Assembly (NCBI RefSeq): GCF_022808775.1
Contig: NZ_JAKZLA010000003.1
Coordinates: 62,001 to 126,000, forward strand
Source of the DNA: Geothrix terrae
GTDB taxonomy: Bacteria > Acidobacteriota > Holophagae > Holophagales > Holophagaceae
Direction: 5' to 3'
Length of the DNA: 64,000 nucleotides
The translations under genes were made by a program, and so were the position numbers. The notes beneath the pieces are model-generated. The model saw only the letters and a program-made list of their open reading frames with translations, did no database searches and was not told where the DNA came from. Shown here piece by piece: positions 25,981-37,679 of the stretch (position 1 is the first letter of the stretch; every line of letters begins with the position of its first letter).

Positions 25981-27123
25981 GTGATCCCCTCTCCCTGGCT
26001 GCAACGCCTCCGGCATCAGGCGGATCGCCGCCGTGCCCTGGGCCGGGACCGGGCCATCCACCCGGCCACGGGCGTGGACTTCTGCTCCAACGACTACCTG
26101 GCTCTGCGGCGGGACCCGCGGCTGGCGGAGGCCGCGGCGGCGGCGGCCCGCGAGCACGGAGCCGGCGCGGGAGGGGCGCGGCTCCTCCGGGGCACCACGC
26201 CCCTCCACGACGAGCTGGAGGCGGCCCTCGCCGCCTGGAAGGGCGCGGAGGCCTGCCTCCTCTTCAACACCGGCTTCCAGGCCAACGCCACCCTCATCCC
26301 CGCCCTGGCGGGCTCCGGCGACGCCGTTTTTTCCGACGCCCTCAACCACGCCTCGCTGGTGGACGGCTGCCGCATGGCCCGCGCCGGAGGCGCCCACCTG
26401 GGCATCTACCGGCACCTCGACCTGGCGGACCTCGCGCGGCAGCTCGAGCTCTGGCGCGCCTCGGCCCCGGCACAGGCCCTGGCCCTGGTGGCCACGGACG
26501 CCGTATTCAGCATGGATGGCGACGCGGCGGACCTGCCCGCCCTGCTGGTGCTCTGCGACCGCCACGGCGCCCTGCTCCTGGTGGACGAGGCCCACGCCAC
26601 GGGCCTCCTCGGCGCGGATGGCGCCGGCCTGGCCCAGCACCAGGGTGTCCACGGCCGCGTGCCGCTGGTCATGGGCACCCTCGGCAAGGCCCTGGGCGCC
26701 TTCGGCGCCTTCATCTGCTGCGACGGCCCCATGCGCGAGCACCTGGTGAACACCGCCCGGGGCTTCATCTTCTCCACGGCCCTGCCCCCGCCCGTCGTCG
26801 GCGCGGCCCTGGCGGGCGTGCGCCTCGCCCGGGCGGAGCCCTGGCGGCGCGAACGGGCCAGGGCCCACGCGGCGTTCCTCCGGCGGGCCCTGGGGCAGGC
26901 CCAGACCCCTTCGGCCATCGTGCCGGTGCCCCTGGGGCCGGATGCCGAGGCGGTGCGCCTGGCCGGCCGCCTCCAGGCCCGGGGCCTCGATGTGCGGGCC
27001 GTGCGTCCCCCCACGGTGCCGGAGGGTTCGGCGCGCCTGCGGATCACCACCGGCGCCCACCTGGAGGACGCGCAGATCCTGGCCCTCCTGGAGGCCCTGG
27101 CCCTGGAAGCCCCGGGGGCCTGA
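25981..27123 (+). CDS. bioF: 8-amino-7-oxononanoate synthase
   Basis: A 380-residue PLP enzyme that joins pimeloyl thioester and alanine in biotin synthesis. Features are FCSNDYLAL near the N-terminus, GAGAGGARLLRGTTPLHDELE, VDEAHATGLLG, and the PLP lysine at about residue 236 in LGKALGAFGAF. GTG 25981 follows CCGAGG and gives the family's usual length; an ATG at 25915 would add a proline-rich leader. bioD and bioA lie 3.4 and 6.1 kb downstream with unrelated genes between. bioB and bioC are not in the window. Confidence 0.93.
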   Translation: MIPSPWLQRLRHQADRRRALGRDRAIHPATGVDFCSNDYLALRRDPRLAEAAAAAAREHGAGAGGARLLRGTTPLHDELEAALAAWKGAEACLLFNTGFQANATLIPALAGSGDAVFSDALNHASLVDGCRMARAGGAHLGIYRHLDLADLARQLELWRASAPAQALALVATDAVFSMDGDAADLPALLVLCDRHGALLLVDEAHATGLLGADGAGLAQHQGVHGRVPLVMGTLGKALGAFGAFICCDGPMREHLVNTARGFIFSTALPPPVVGAALAGVRLARAEPWRRERARAHAAFLRRALGQAQTPSAIVPVPLGPDAEAVRLAGRLQARGLDVRAVRPPTVPEGSARLRITTGAHLEDAQILALLEALALEAPGA

Positions 27124-27148
27124 TCCGGCGGACGTCGGGGAACGCGGA

Positions 27149-29755
<2,607 letters not shown>

Positions 29756-29899
29756 CTCGTTCAGGTAGCTTGGGATCGGAATTATCCTGGCATGGCGCGC
29801 CCCATTCCGGGAGGCTCATGTCTTTCCCATCAGCCCCGGGCTGTGGGCGCAACCTGTGGGAGAATTCTAGGGGACCGGAGGGTCTTCAGGAGGTGGCTT

Positions 29900-30547
29900 T
29901 TGAATCGGAACATCGTGTTCGCCCTGATCGGAGGCCTTGCCGTGGGATTCCTCGCGGGCTACGTCGTCGGCGGCAGCGGCGACAGGAATGCCGCCACCCC
30001 CACCGCCGCCACCCCCACTGGGGGCGTGGTGATGCCGGCGCCCTCCCTGGGCGGCGGCATGGCCGCGGGAGCCCCGGCCCCCGGGCAGATCCCGCCGGGC
30101 ATGGGCCTTCCCAACGCGGAGATGCAGGCCCGCATCATCAAGCTGGAGGCCGTCGTGAAGGCCGAGCCCAAGAACCACGACGCCTGGGTGGGCCTCGGCA
30201 ACGACTACTTCGACAGCCATCAGCCCCAGAAGGCCGTGGACGCCTACGCCAAGGCCCTGGCCCTGAAGCCCGACGATCCCGACATCCTCACGGACCAGGG
30301 CGTGATGTACCGCCAGCTCAACCAGTTCGACAAGGCCATCGCCAACTTCCAGAAGGCGGGCAAGATCAATCCCTCCCACGTGCCCAGCGTCTTCAACCTC
30401 GGCATCGTGTACGCCGGCGACCTCAACAAGCCCGATGAAGCGGCCAAGGCCTTCAACAAGGTGCTGGTCCTCGCTCCGAACAGCGAGCAGGCCACCCAGG
30501 CCCGCCAGTTGCTCGCCCAGCTCAACAAGGGCGCCGCGCCCCGCTGA
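29900..30547 (+). CDS. Membrane-anchored TPR protein (TTG start)
   Basis: A 215-residue protein. The TTG at 29900 is chosen because a perfect AGGAGG (29888-29893) sits six bases upstream and because it opens directly onto a membrane helix (FALIGGLAVGFLAGYVVGG). A low-complexity Ala/Pro/Thr linker (about 25-70) leads to three or four TPR units (about 75-205: NHDAWVGLGNDYFDSHQPQKA, DPDILTDQGVMYRQLNQFDKA, VPSVFNLGIVYAGDLNKPDEA). TPRs mediate protein contacts; the partner is unknown. The gene ends 17 bp before bioD. Confidence 0.85.
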   Translation: MNRNIVFALIGGLAVGFLAGYVVGGSGDRNAATPTAATPTGGVVMPAPSLGGGMAAGAPAPGQIPPGMGLPNAEMQARIIKLEAVVKAEPKNHDAWVGLGNDYFDSHQPQKAVDAYAKALALKPDDPDILTDQGVMYRQLNQFDKAIANFQKAGKINPSHVPSVFNLGIVYAGDLNKPDEAAKAFNKVLVLAPNSEQATQARQLLAQLNKGAAPR

Positions 30548-30564
30548 TCCGCCCTGCTGAATCC

Positions 30565-31185
30565 ATGCTGAACCTCGATGCCCTCCCCAGCCCGCTCTGG
30601 GTCCTCGGAACCGGAACGGGCGTGGGGAAGACCTTCGTAGCTTCACGCATCGCGCGGGCCTGGGCGGAGCGGGGTCCGGTCAGCTATCGCAAGCCCTTCC
30701 AGACGGGTGTGGATCGCGCGGATCACCCCGAAGCCGATGCCAGCGCGGTGGCCGGACCGGGCATCACCGCTGAAAGCCATGTCCTGCTGCGGGCGCCGCT
30801 CTCGCCCCTGGCCGCGTCCCTGCGGGAAGGTCGCACCCTCGATCTGGAAGCCACGGCCCGTTGGTGCCTGCGCCCCGCCCCTCATCCCGGCGAAGGCCGC
30901 ATCCTGCTGGAAGGCGTGGGCGGCCTCATGGTGCCCCTGGGGCCGAACACCCACTTCCTGGCCTGGGCCACCGGCCTGCGGATCCCCTGCGTGCTGGTGG
31001 CCCTGGGCGGCCTCGGCACCTTGAACCACACCCTGCTCAGTGCCGAGGCCCTCATGCTTCGCGGCTGGCGGATCGAGGCCGTGCTCCTCAACCCAGGCGC
31101 CGATGGCGCGACTCAGGACGCGGCAAACGAGAATGCGACTGTTCTGCAGGGATTTCTTCCCATGCCTGTCCATGCCCTGAAATAA
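30565..31185 (+). CDS. bioD: Dethiobiotin synthetase
   Basis: A 206-residue ATP-dependent carboxylase that closes the ureido ring of dethiobiotin. The P-loop GTGTGVGKT is at about residues 15-23, YRKPFQTGVD carries the substrate-binding lysine segment, and LLEGVGGLMVPLG is the family's second motif. It lies 17 bp after the TPR gene and probably shares its transcript. Confidence 0.92.
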   Translation: MLNLDALPSPLWVLGTGTGVGKTFVASRIARAWAERGPVSYRKPFQTGVDRADHPEADASAVAGPGITAESHVLLRAPLSPLAASLREGRTLDLEATARWCLRPAPHPGEGRILLEGVGGLMVPLGPNTHFLAWATGLRIPCVLVALGGLGTLNHTLLSAEALMLRGWRIEAVLLNPGADGATQDAANENATVLQGFLPMPVHALK

Positions 31186-31332
31186 CTTCCAGGGCACCTC
31201 AAACCGATCCATACGCTATCTTCAGGCGGCCCGCGCCAACTGAGGTCTTCGTCTTCGGGTACGTCGCGCCTCGGTTGAAACAGCCTTCCGGCACCCCCTT
31301 CAGCCTTTCCCTCTCCCCTCGGAAAGGACCCC

Positions 31333-33198
31333 ATGCCAGCCCCCACTCTTCTGCGACGCCGGCTGTGGCTCCCGCTTCTGTTCGGAGTCGCCGGGCTGCT
31401 GGTCAACCTGCTGCGCTACGAGATCTTCTTCAACGTGGACTTCATCTTCGGATCGGTCCTCGTGATGCTCGTGATCCTCCACGTCGGCGAGGGGCCCGGC
31501 GTGGTGGCGGCCCTCATCGCGGGCAGCGCCACCTGGATCCTCTGGAACCACCCATGGGCCATGGTGATCCTCGTGGGCGAAGCCCTCTTCGTGGGTTGGC
31601 TCGTGCGGCGCCGCTCCTGGGATCTCCTCCTGGCGGACCTCGTCTTCTGGGGCGCCCTGGGGATCCCCCTGATCTGGGTGTTCTATCACCTCGTGCTGCG
31701 GACCCCGGTCCAGACGACGGCGCTGGTCTTCTTGAAGCAGGCCACCAACGGCATCATCAACGCGCTGCTGGCCTGCATCCTCCACCTGGCCTGGCGGGCG
31801 CGCTCCCGTGGAACCGAGGCGGCCCGTCCGGCCTTCCGATCCGTGGTCTTCGTCACGATGGTGTCGCTGGTGACCTTCCCGGCCCTCCTCTACCTGACGG
31901 CCTTCGTCCACCAGGAGGTCCGTCGGGGCGAGCAGGACATGATCCGCCAGAGCGCCGGACTGGATCTGGTGGCCCGCCAGGTGCTCCAGACCTGGATCGA
32001 GGACCGCCACCAGAGCATCGCCACCTTGGCGAGCCTGGCCTCCCAACCCAACCAGCGGCGGGAGGATCTGCAGCGCACGGTGGAGGCCATCCGGACGGCC
32101 ATGCCGGCCTTCAAGCGGGCGGGCGTGCTGGATGTCCATGCGAACGTCATCGTCTTCAGCCCCCTGGTCGATGCCCTGGGGCATCCCACCCTCGGACGGA
32201 ACTTCGCCGATCGGCCCTACATCCCGATCCTGCGGGAGTCCCTCAAACCCTGGGTGGCCGACGTGGTCATGGGCCGCATCGGTAGACCGGAGCCGGTCAT
32301 CTCCCTCGTGGTCCCCGTGGTCCGGGATGGACGGTACGACGGCTACTGCATCGGCATCGTGGATGCCAGCCTGATCCAGGAGGTCCTCGCCATCGTCGCC
32401 AGTTCCGCCGACGCCCAGCTGACCCTCCTCGACCGCTCCGGACACGTGGTCGCCAGCACCCGGAAGGACCTGGCCATGATGTCGGCCTTCGCGCCCCCAC
32501 CCGGCGAGCGCCGTCCGCGCGGCGAGGGGGTCTGGCACGTCATCCCCCCGGCCAGGCCGGGGCGCAGCGCCCTGCAGCGGTGGAGCGAATCCTTCATCGT
32601 CCAGGAAGGCCTCCTGAGCCCGCAGCTCCCCTGGAAACTGGTGGTGGAATCCCCCCAGGCCCCGCTGATCTCGAGCCTGAGCCGGATCACCATCCAAGGC
32701 CTCGGCACGCTCCTGCTCCTCATTCTCCTGACCATCGCCCTGGCCCACCTGTTCAGCCGGAGGTTCACCCGGGCCATCGCCCGCCTGGAGGAGGCCACTC
32801 GCGCCTTCCCCGGACGCCTCAGCGGAACTCCAGGCGCCGACCTGGCCCTCGCCCCCAGCCGCATCGAAGAGATCCAGCACCTCAACGACCGCTTCCAGCA
32901 GATGACCGACGCGCTCCGGGTCTCCTTCCGCGAATTGAACGATCTGAAGGACACGCTGGAGCAGCGGGTCACCCTCCGCACCCAGGAGCTCCAGACCGCC
33001 CTGGACACCATCAAGACGCTCCACGGGATCATCCCCATCTGCGCCTCGTGCAAGAAGATCCGCGACGACAAGGGCTCCTGGAACCAGCTGGAGACCTATA
33101 TCTCCGAGCACACCGAGGCCGACTTCAGCCACGGCATCTGCCCCGAGTGTGCCCGGAAGCTCTACCCCGAAGTCCCCCGCGCCGATCCCAAGACCTGA
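31333..33198 (+). CDS. Membrane receptor with Cache-like sensor, HAMP and C-terminal four-cysteine module
   Basis: A 621-residue sensor-like protein. Six or so N-terminal transmembrane helices (about 10-190) are followed by a Cache-like extracytoplasmic region (about 200-445, RPYIPILRESLKPWVADVV...VISLVVPVVRDGRYDGYCIGIVDAS), another helix (GLGTLLLLILLTIALAHLF), a HAMP-like segment and a coiled coil. It ends in a compact module (about 565-615): IPICASCKKIRDDKGSWNQ, then FSHGICPECARKLYP. Two CxxC pairs suggest metal binding. I know this module as a frequent tail on sensor proteins of environmental bacteria, without a settled function. No kinase, GGDEF or methyl-accepting domain is present. Confidence 0.75.
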   Translation: MPAPTLLRRRLWLPLLFGVAGLLVNLLRYEIFFNVDFIFGSVLVMLVILHVGEGPGVVAALIAGSATWILWNHPWAMVILVGEALFVGWLVRRRSWDLLLADLVFWGALGIPLIWVFYHLVLRTPVQTTALVFLKQATNGIINALLACILHLAWRARSRGTEAARPAFRSVVFVTMVSLVTFPALLYLTAFVHQEVRRGEQDMIRQSAGLDLVARQVLQTWIEDRHQSIATLASLASQPNQRREDLQRTVEAIRTAMPAFKRAGVLDVHANVIVFSPLVDALGHPTLGRNFADRPYIPILRESLKPWVADVVMGRIGRPEPVISLVVPVVRDGRYDGYCIGIVDASLIQEVLAIVASSADAQLTLLDRSGHVVASTRKDLAMMSAFAPPPGERRPRGEGVWHVIPPARPGRSALQRWSESFIVQEGLLSPQLPWKLVVESPQAPLISSLSRITIQGLGTLLLLILLTIALAHLFSRRFTRAIARLEEATRAFPGRLSGTPGADLALAPSRIEEIQHLNDRFQQMTDALRVSFRELNDLKDTLEQRVTLRTQELQTALDTIKTLHGIIPICASCKKIRDDKGSWNQLETYISEHTEADFSHGICPECARKLYPEVPRADPKT

Positions 33199-33210
33199 AC
33201 AAGGCTGGCC

Positions 33211-33216
33211 TAGACT
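33211..33216 (+). promoter_or_regulatory. -10 hexamer TAGACT at -12 to -7 of the bioA start
   Basis: TAGACT begins exactly 12 nt before the ATG at 33223. A GGAG lies only two bases from the ATG, too close for normal initiation, so a leaderless transcript is likely. Confidence 0.55.
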
Positions 33217-33222
33217 GGAGCC

Positions 33223-34593
33223 ATGCCGACGCCCCTGCCCCCCGACTGGACCGATCGCCTCGCCCTGGACCGCGCCCATGTGTGGCATCCCTTCACGCAG
33301 ATGCAGGTGCATGAGGCCGACCCGCCGGTGCCCGTGATCGGCGGCGAGGGCTGCGACCTGCTGCTGGCCAACGGGGAACGGGTGCTGGATGGTGTCTCCA
33401 GCTGGTGGACCTGCCTGCACGGCCACGGCCACCCGAAGCTGGTGAGCGCCCTGGAGCGCCAGGCGGCGAAACTCGACCACGTGATGTTCGCGGGCTTCAC
33501 CCACGAGCCCGCCCTGGAGCTGGTGGTCCGGCTGCGACCCAAGCTCCCGCCGAACCTCACCCGCGCCTTCTTCTCGGATGACGGCAGCACCGCCGTGGAG
33601 GTGGCCCTCAAGATGGCCTTCCAGGCCCAGCTGCAGCGGGGGCAGAAGGGCCGTGACCGCTTCGGCGCCCTGCGCGGCGGCTACCACGGCGACACGCTCG
33701 GCGCCGTGGGGGTGGGCGAGCTGGACAACTTCATGACCGGCCTCTTCCGCCCCCTGCTGCTGGCCTGCGAGCGCCTGGAGGTACCTGAGGATCCGCGGCT
33801 CGAGGTGGTGCCCGATCCGACCTCCGACATGGCCGGCTGGCCCGAACGCCTGGGGGCGGCCCGCCAGTCCATGGCCGCCTTCTTCGCCACCCACGGGGAG
33901 CGCCTCGCCGCCTTCATCGCCGAGCCCCTCATCCAGTGCGCGGGCGGCATGCGCATGTGGCCGCCGGAGCTGCTGCGGGAGCTGCGCGCCCAGTGCGACG
34001 CCCACGGCGTCTACCTCATCCTCGACGAGGTGGCCACGGGCTTTGGCCGCACCGGCACCTTCCTCGCGTGCGAACAGGTGGACGTGGCGCCAGACCTGCT
34101 CTGCCTCTCCAAGGGCCTCACGGGCGGCACCCTGCCCCTGTCCATGACCTGGGCCACGGAGGAGCTCTACGGGCACTTCTGGGGCACGCCCGCCTCGGGC
34201 CGGGCTTTCCTCCACGGCCACAGCTACACCGGCAACCCCGCCGCCTGCGCCGTGGCCTGCGCCAGCCTCGCCCTCTTCGACGACGAGCCCGTGCTGGCGA
34301 ACGCCGCCGCCCTGCACGAAGCGATGAAAAATGCCTTCACGGCCCTGGCCGCCCATCCCGCCGTGCGCCAGGCCCGTGTGCTGGGCGCCATCGGCGCCTG
34401 CCGCCTGGTGGATCCCGCCACCGGCCAGGCCCACGACACGGAGGACCGCTTCGGCTGGCGCCTCCACCGCCGGGCCCTGGACCACGGTCTGCTGGTGCGC
34501 CCCATGGGCGACTGCCTCTACCTGCTGCCGCCCCTCAGCACACCCCCCGCGCGGATCCACGAGGCCGCGGAGACGCTGCTGGACCTGCTCTGA
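33223..34593 (+). CDS. bioA: Adenosylmethionine-8-amino-7-oxononanoate aminotransferase
   Basis: A 456-residue class III PLP aminotransferase that makes 7,8-diaminononanoate using S-adenosylmethionine. HVWHPFTQM near the N-terminus and VSSWWTCLHGHGHP are BioA-specific, FFSDDGSTAVEVALKMA binds the cofactor phosphate, DEVATGFGRTG holds the cofactor aspartate, and the PLP lysine is at about residue 297 in LSKGLTGG. It ends 4 bp from the convergent beta-lactamase-fold gene, with no visible terminator between. Confidence 0.95.
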   Translation: MPTPLPPDWTDRLALDRAHVWHPFTQMQVHEADPPVPVIGGEGCDLLLANGERVLDGVSSWWTCLHGHGHPKLVSALERQAAKLDHVMFAGFTHEPALELVVRLRPKLPPNLTRAFFSDDGSTAVEVALKMAFQAQLQRGQKGRDRFGALRGGYHGDTLGAVGVGELDNFMTGLFRPLLLACERLEVPEDPRLEVVPDPTSDMAGWPERLGAARQSMAAFFATHGERLAAFIAEPLIQCAGGMRMWPPELLRELRAQCDAHGVYLILDEVATGFGRTGTFLACEQVDVAPDLLCLSKGLTGGTLPLSMTWATEELYGHFWGTPASGRAFLHGHSYTGNPAACAVACASLALFDDEPVLANAAALHEAMKNAFTALAAHPAVRQARVLGAIGACRLVDPATGQAHDTEDRFGWRLHRRALDHGLLVRPMGDCLYLLPPLSTPPARIHEAAETLLDLL

Positions 34594-34597
34594 GGCC

Positions 34598-35494
34598 TCA
34601 GGGTACCGGCACCGCCTCGTAGCCCGCACCCTTCGGCGTGATCCGCACGATCTGAGGCAGGTGCGCGCCTGCCAGCACCGCCTTCTGGCGGGTGGCTTCG
34701 CGGAAGAGCTCCTGCCGGACCTTCACGGCGCGGTCCCCATCCAGGTCGAAGGCGACGCCCACTTCCGGATGCTGGAACTGCACCGCGCCGAAGTGGATGA
34801 GGTCGCCGATGCACCAGAGCTCACGGCCCTCCGAGCTGAAGGCGTAGACCGTGTGGCCACCCGTATGGCCGTGGGCCGGGATGGCGCGGAGGCCCGGGGC
34901 GAGCTCCTCGCCGTCCTCGAAGGGGCGGAAGGCGCCGGCTTTCCCGTAGACCTCAAAGAGCGCCTTCAGCTTCGGCGCCCGGTCCCGCAGGCGTTCGGGC
35001 AGGCGCGAGGGGTCCTCGGTCCAGAAGGCGTGCTCGCGACGGGCCACCCGCAGGACCGCCTTGGGGAAGGCCCGCGTGCCATCGGCCTTCAGCAGGCCGC
35101 CGATGTGGTCGAAGTGGTCGTGGGTGATGAGGATGAGGTCGATGTCCGAGGCCGCCACACCCGCGGCAGCGAGCTGCTCTGCCAGGTGGCCCGAGTCCTC
35201 CTCGGGATCCTTGCCGATGCCCGTGTCCACCAGGACGGTGTGCCCCGGCATCCGCACGAGGAAGGCGTTCACCGGCGTGTCGGCCGCATCCTGGCCGCCC
35301 AGCATCCGCCGCGCCTCCGCCGCATCGAGGCCCTTGAGGAGCGAGGCGGCGAGGGAGATCCGCCCGTCCTGCAGCTTCCACACCTGCAGCTGGCCCAGGC
35401 GCAGGGGCTCGAGGCGGGCAGCGGTCGTCGGGGCGGAGGGCATCATGGCGGTTCCCGGCAGCAGGAGGGTCGTGGCGAGGAGGAGGGCGCGCAT
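34598..35494 (-). CDS. Exported metallo-beta-lactamase-fold hydrolase
   Basis: A 298-residue protein with an N-terminal signal sequence (MRALLLATTLLLPGTAM). The zinc site reads ITHDHFDHIGG (HxHxDH), with later ligands in PAHGHTGGHT and CIGDLIHFG. This resembles the lactonase and general hydrolase branch of the fold rather than true beta-lactamases. The ATG at 35494 has TACACT exactly at -12 to -7. Its substrate cannot be told from the sequence. Confidence 0.85.
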   Translation of the reverse strand: MRALLLATTLLLPGTAMMPSAPTTAARLEPLRLGQLQVWKLQDGRISLAASLLKGLDAAEARRMLGGQDAADTPVNAFLVRMPGHTVLVDTGIGKDPEEDSGHLAEQLAAAGVAASDIDLILITHDHFDHIGGLLKADGTRAFPKAVLRVARREHAFWTEDPSRLPERLRDRAPKLKALFEVYGKAGAFRPFEDGEELAPGLRAIPAHGHTGGHTVYAFSSEGRELWCIGDLIHFGAVQFQHPEVGVAFDLDGDRAVKVRQELFREATRQKAVLAGAHLPQIVRITPKGAGYEAVPVP

Positions 35495-35500
35495 GGCCCG

Positions 35501-35506
35501 AGTGTA
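35501..35506 (-). promoter_or_regulatory. -10 hexamer TACACT at -12 to -7 of a start codon
   Basis: On the minus strand TACACT begins exactly 12 nt before the ATG at 35494, with CGGGCC between and no usable ribosome-binding site. Confidence 0.5.
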
Positions 35507-35558
35507 CCCCGTTCCACCCGCCGCGAATGACGATGCAGGAGTCGTGTTTTTCCGGCAT

Positions 35559-35564
35559 TACACT
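35559..35564 (+). promoter_or_regulatory. -10-like TACACT upstream of the FAH-family gene
   Basis: TACACT lies 26 nt before the ATG at 35585, followed by a normal GGAGAA ribosome-binding site. This is the leadered version of the same promoter type. Confidence 0.35.
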
Positions 35565-35584
35565 GGGTCTTTGCGGAGAATCCG

Positions 35585-36604
35585 ATGAAGCTGGTGACGT
35601 TCCTGAAGGCCGACGCGGAGAGGATCGGCGCCGTCATGGCGGACGGCCGCATCCTCGACTTCGCCGCCGCCGAGCCTCGCCTGGCCGTGGACATGCTCAC
35701 CGTCATCCGCCGCCAGGACGAACTCATGCCCCTGGCCCGGGCCCTGGCGGACGCCCCGCGGGCTGGGGCCCTGATCGAGGCTGCGTCCGTGCGCCTGCTG
35801 GCCCCCGTGCCCCGGCCCGTGTCCATGCGCGACGGCTACGCCTTCCGCCAGCACGTGGCCACGGCCCGCCGCAACCGCGGGCTGGACATGATCCCCGAGT
35901 TCGACCTCTTCCCCGTCACCTACTTCACCAATCACCTGGCCGTGACGGGCCCCGGCGAGGTGCGGGTGCAGGACCACCACCTCACGCGCCTGGACTTCGA
36001 GCTGGAGGTGGCCGTCGTCACGGGCCGGCCCCTGAAGAACGCCACGCTGGAGGAGGCGGACGACGCCATCTTCGGTTACATGGTGATGAACGACTGGAGC
36101 GCCCGCATGCTCCAGATGGAGGAGATGAAGCTCTCCCTGGGCCCCTGCAAGGGCAAGGACTTCGCCACCAGCCTGGGCCCCTGGCTGGTGACCAAGGACG
36201 AGCTGAGCCTGGAGCGGACCGCCACGGGCGAGCTGCTCCACGCCCGCATGACCTGCGACGTGAACGGGCACCGCCTGTCCGACGGCAACGCCGACAGCAT
36301 GAACTGGACCTTCGCCCAGATCCTCCAGCGCACCAGCTACGGCATCCAGATACAGCCCGGCGAGGTCATCGGCAGCGGCACCGTGGGGACGGGCTGCCTG
36401 CTGGAGCTGAACGGCTCCAAGATCACCGACAACCTCTGGCTCAAGGCCGGCGACGAGGTGGTGCTGGAGATCGAGGGCCTGGGCCGGCTGGTGAACACCG
36501 TCACCCACGTGCCCGAGCGGCTGGTGGACATGTCGGCGCACCTAGTGGGTGGAACCCTTCCGGATCTCTATGCCGGCACGCCCTCCGGCGAGGCCGGGGA
36601 CTGA
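35585..36604 (+). CDS. Fumarylacetoacetate hydrolase family protein
   Basis: A 339-residue protein of the FAH fold. DHHLTRLDFELEVAVVTGRP carries the metal-binding glutamates, GYMVMNDWSARMLQ the conserved middle, and KGKDFATSLGPWLV and GTVGTGCL the C-terminal motifs. The length and the FELEVAVV plus KDFATSLGPW pattern fit the fumarylacetoacetase-type enzymes that finish tyrosine breakdown. With homogentisate dioxygenase at 41111-42331, this supports a homogentisate route, though maleylacetoacetate isomerase is not in the window. Other FAH-family reactions remain possible. Confidence 0.85.
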   Translation: MKLVTFLKADAERIGAVMADGRILDFAAAEPRLAVDMLTVIRRQDELMPLARALADAPRAGALIEAASVRLLAPVPRPVSMRDGYAFRQHVATARRNRGLDMIPEFDLFPVTYFTNHLAVTGPGEVRVQDHHLTRLDFELEVAVVTGRPLKNATLEEADDAIFGYMVMNDWSARMLQMEEMKLSLGPCKGKDFATSLGPWLVTKDELSLERTATGELLHARMTCDVNGHRLSDGNADSMNWTFAQILQRTSYGIQIQPGEVIGSGTVGTGCLLELNGSKITDNLWLKAGDEVVLEIEGLGRLVNTVTHVPERLVDMSAHLVGGTLPDLYAGTPSGEAGD

Positions 36605-36605
36605 C

Positions 36606-36611
36606 TAGACT
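36606..36611 (+). promoter_or_regulatory. -10-like TAGACT after the FAH gene
   Basis: TAGACT directly follows the FAH stop codon and lies 31 nt before the ATG at 36637, giving a short leader that contains CCGGAG. Confidence 0.35.
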
Positions 36612-36636
36612 GGGGCATCCCCCCTCCGGAGTGACC

Positions 36637-37671
36637 ATGCGCCGCGCCCTCGCCCTCCTCCTCGGCCTGCTGGCCGCCGCGAGCCCCGTCCTCGCGCAGA
36701 AGCCCACCCTGAAGGCCTACTTCGCGGACACGGCAAAGGTGCGGGAAGGCGGCGTGAAGCTCATCCCCATCCAGACGCCCAAGGGCACGTTCAAGGTCTG
36801 GACCAAGCGCTTCGGGAGCAATCCGCGCATCAAGCTGCTGCTGCTCCATGGCGGGCCCGGCTCCACCCACGAGTACTTCGAGTCGCTGGAGGGCTACCTC
36901 CCCGCCGAGGGCATCGAGTTCATCTACTACGACCAACTGGGCTCGGCCTACTCGGACCAGCCCAAGGACCGCGACCTCTGGACCACCGAGCGCTTCGTGG
37001 AGGAGGTCGAGCAGGTGCGGAAGGCGCTGGGCCTCGATCGCTCCAACTTCTACCTGCTGGGCCACTCCTGGGGCGGCATCCTGGCCGCGGAGTACGCGCT
37101 GAAGTACGGCGCCAACCTCAAGGGGCTGATCATCTCGAACATGATGATGAGCATTCCCGACTACAACCGCTACGCGACCGAGGTGCTGGCCAAGCAGATG
37201 GATCCCGCCGTGGTGAAGGAAGTGAAGGAGCTCGAGGCCAAGGGCCAGTACGAGAACCCGCGCTACATGGAGCTGCTGATCCCGAACTTCTACAACCAGC
37301 ACCTCTGCCGCCTGCCCGAGTGGCCCGACGCCTTCAAGCGGGCCGGCGCCCACTCAAACAACGACATCTACGTGCTCATGCAGGGCCCCAGCGAGTTCGG
37401 CGCCTCGGGCCGCCTGGAGAAGTGGGACCGCAAGGCCGACCTGCCGAAGCTGGCCATGCCCACGCTGGTCATCGGCGGCACCTACGACACCATGGATCCC
37501 GCCCACATGAAGTGGGTCTCCACCCAGGTGCAGCACGGCAGCTTCCTGCTCTGCCCCCACGGCAGCCACATGTCCATGTGGGACGACCAGCGCACCTACT
37601 GCGAGGGCCTCATCCGGTTCCTCAAGGAGACGGACGCGGGCCGGACGACCGTCGCCTTCGGGAAGCCCTGA
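36637..37671 (+). CDS. Exported proline iminopeptidase-like alpha/beta hydrolase
   Basis: A 344-residue hydrolase with a signal peptide (MRRALALLLGLLAAASPVLA). The oxyanion segment LLLLHGGPGSTHEYF and the nucleophile elbow GHSWGGILA are those of proline iminopeptidases (family S33), YYDQLGSAYSD is also typical, and a late Asp (GGTYDTMDP) and His (PHGSHMSMWDD) complete the triad. It probably releases N-terminal proline or related residues from peptides in the envelope. The flavin-reductase gene starts 9 bp downstream. Confidence 0.87.
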   Translation: MRRALALLLGLLAAASPVLAQKPTLKAYFADTAKVREGGVKLIPIQTPKGTFKVWTKRFGSNPRIKLLLLHGGPGSTHEYFESLEGYLPAEGIEFIYYDQLGSAYSDQPKDRDLWTTERFVEEVEQVRKALGLDRSNFYLLGHSWGGILAAEYALKYGANLKGLIISNMMMSIPDYNRYATEVLAKQMDPAVVKEVKELEAKGQYENPRYMELLIPNFYNQHLCRLPEWPDAFKRAGAHSNNDIYVLMQGPSEFGASGRLEKWDRKADLPKLAMPTLVIGGTYDTMDPAHMKWVSTQVQHGSFLLCPHGSHMSMWDDQRTYCEGLIRFLKETDAGRTTVAFGKP

Positions 37672-37679
37672 GCCGGCGT

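Noticed and set aside
31300-34629. Long antisense frame opposite the receptor and bioA
   Set aside because: It covers two well-supported genes and reads as a Gly/His/Gln-rich shadow sequence.
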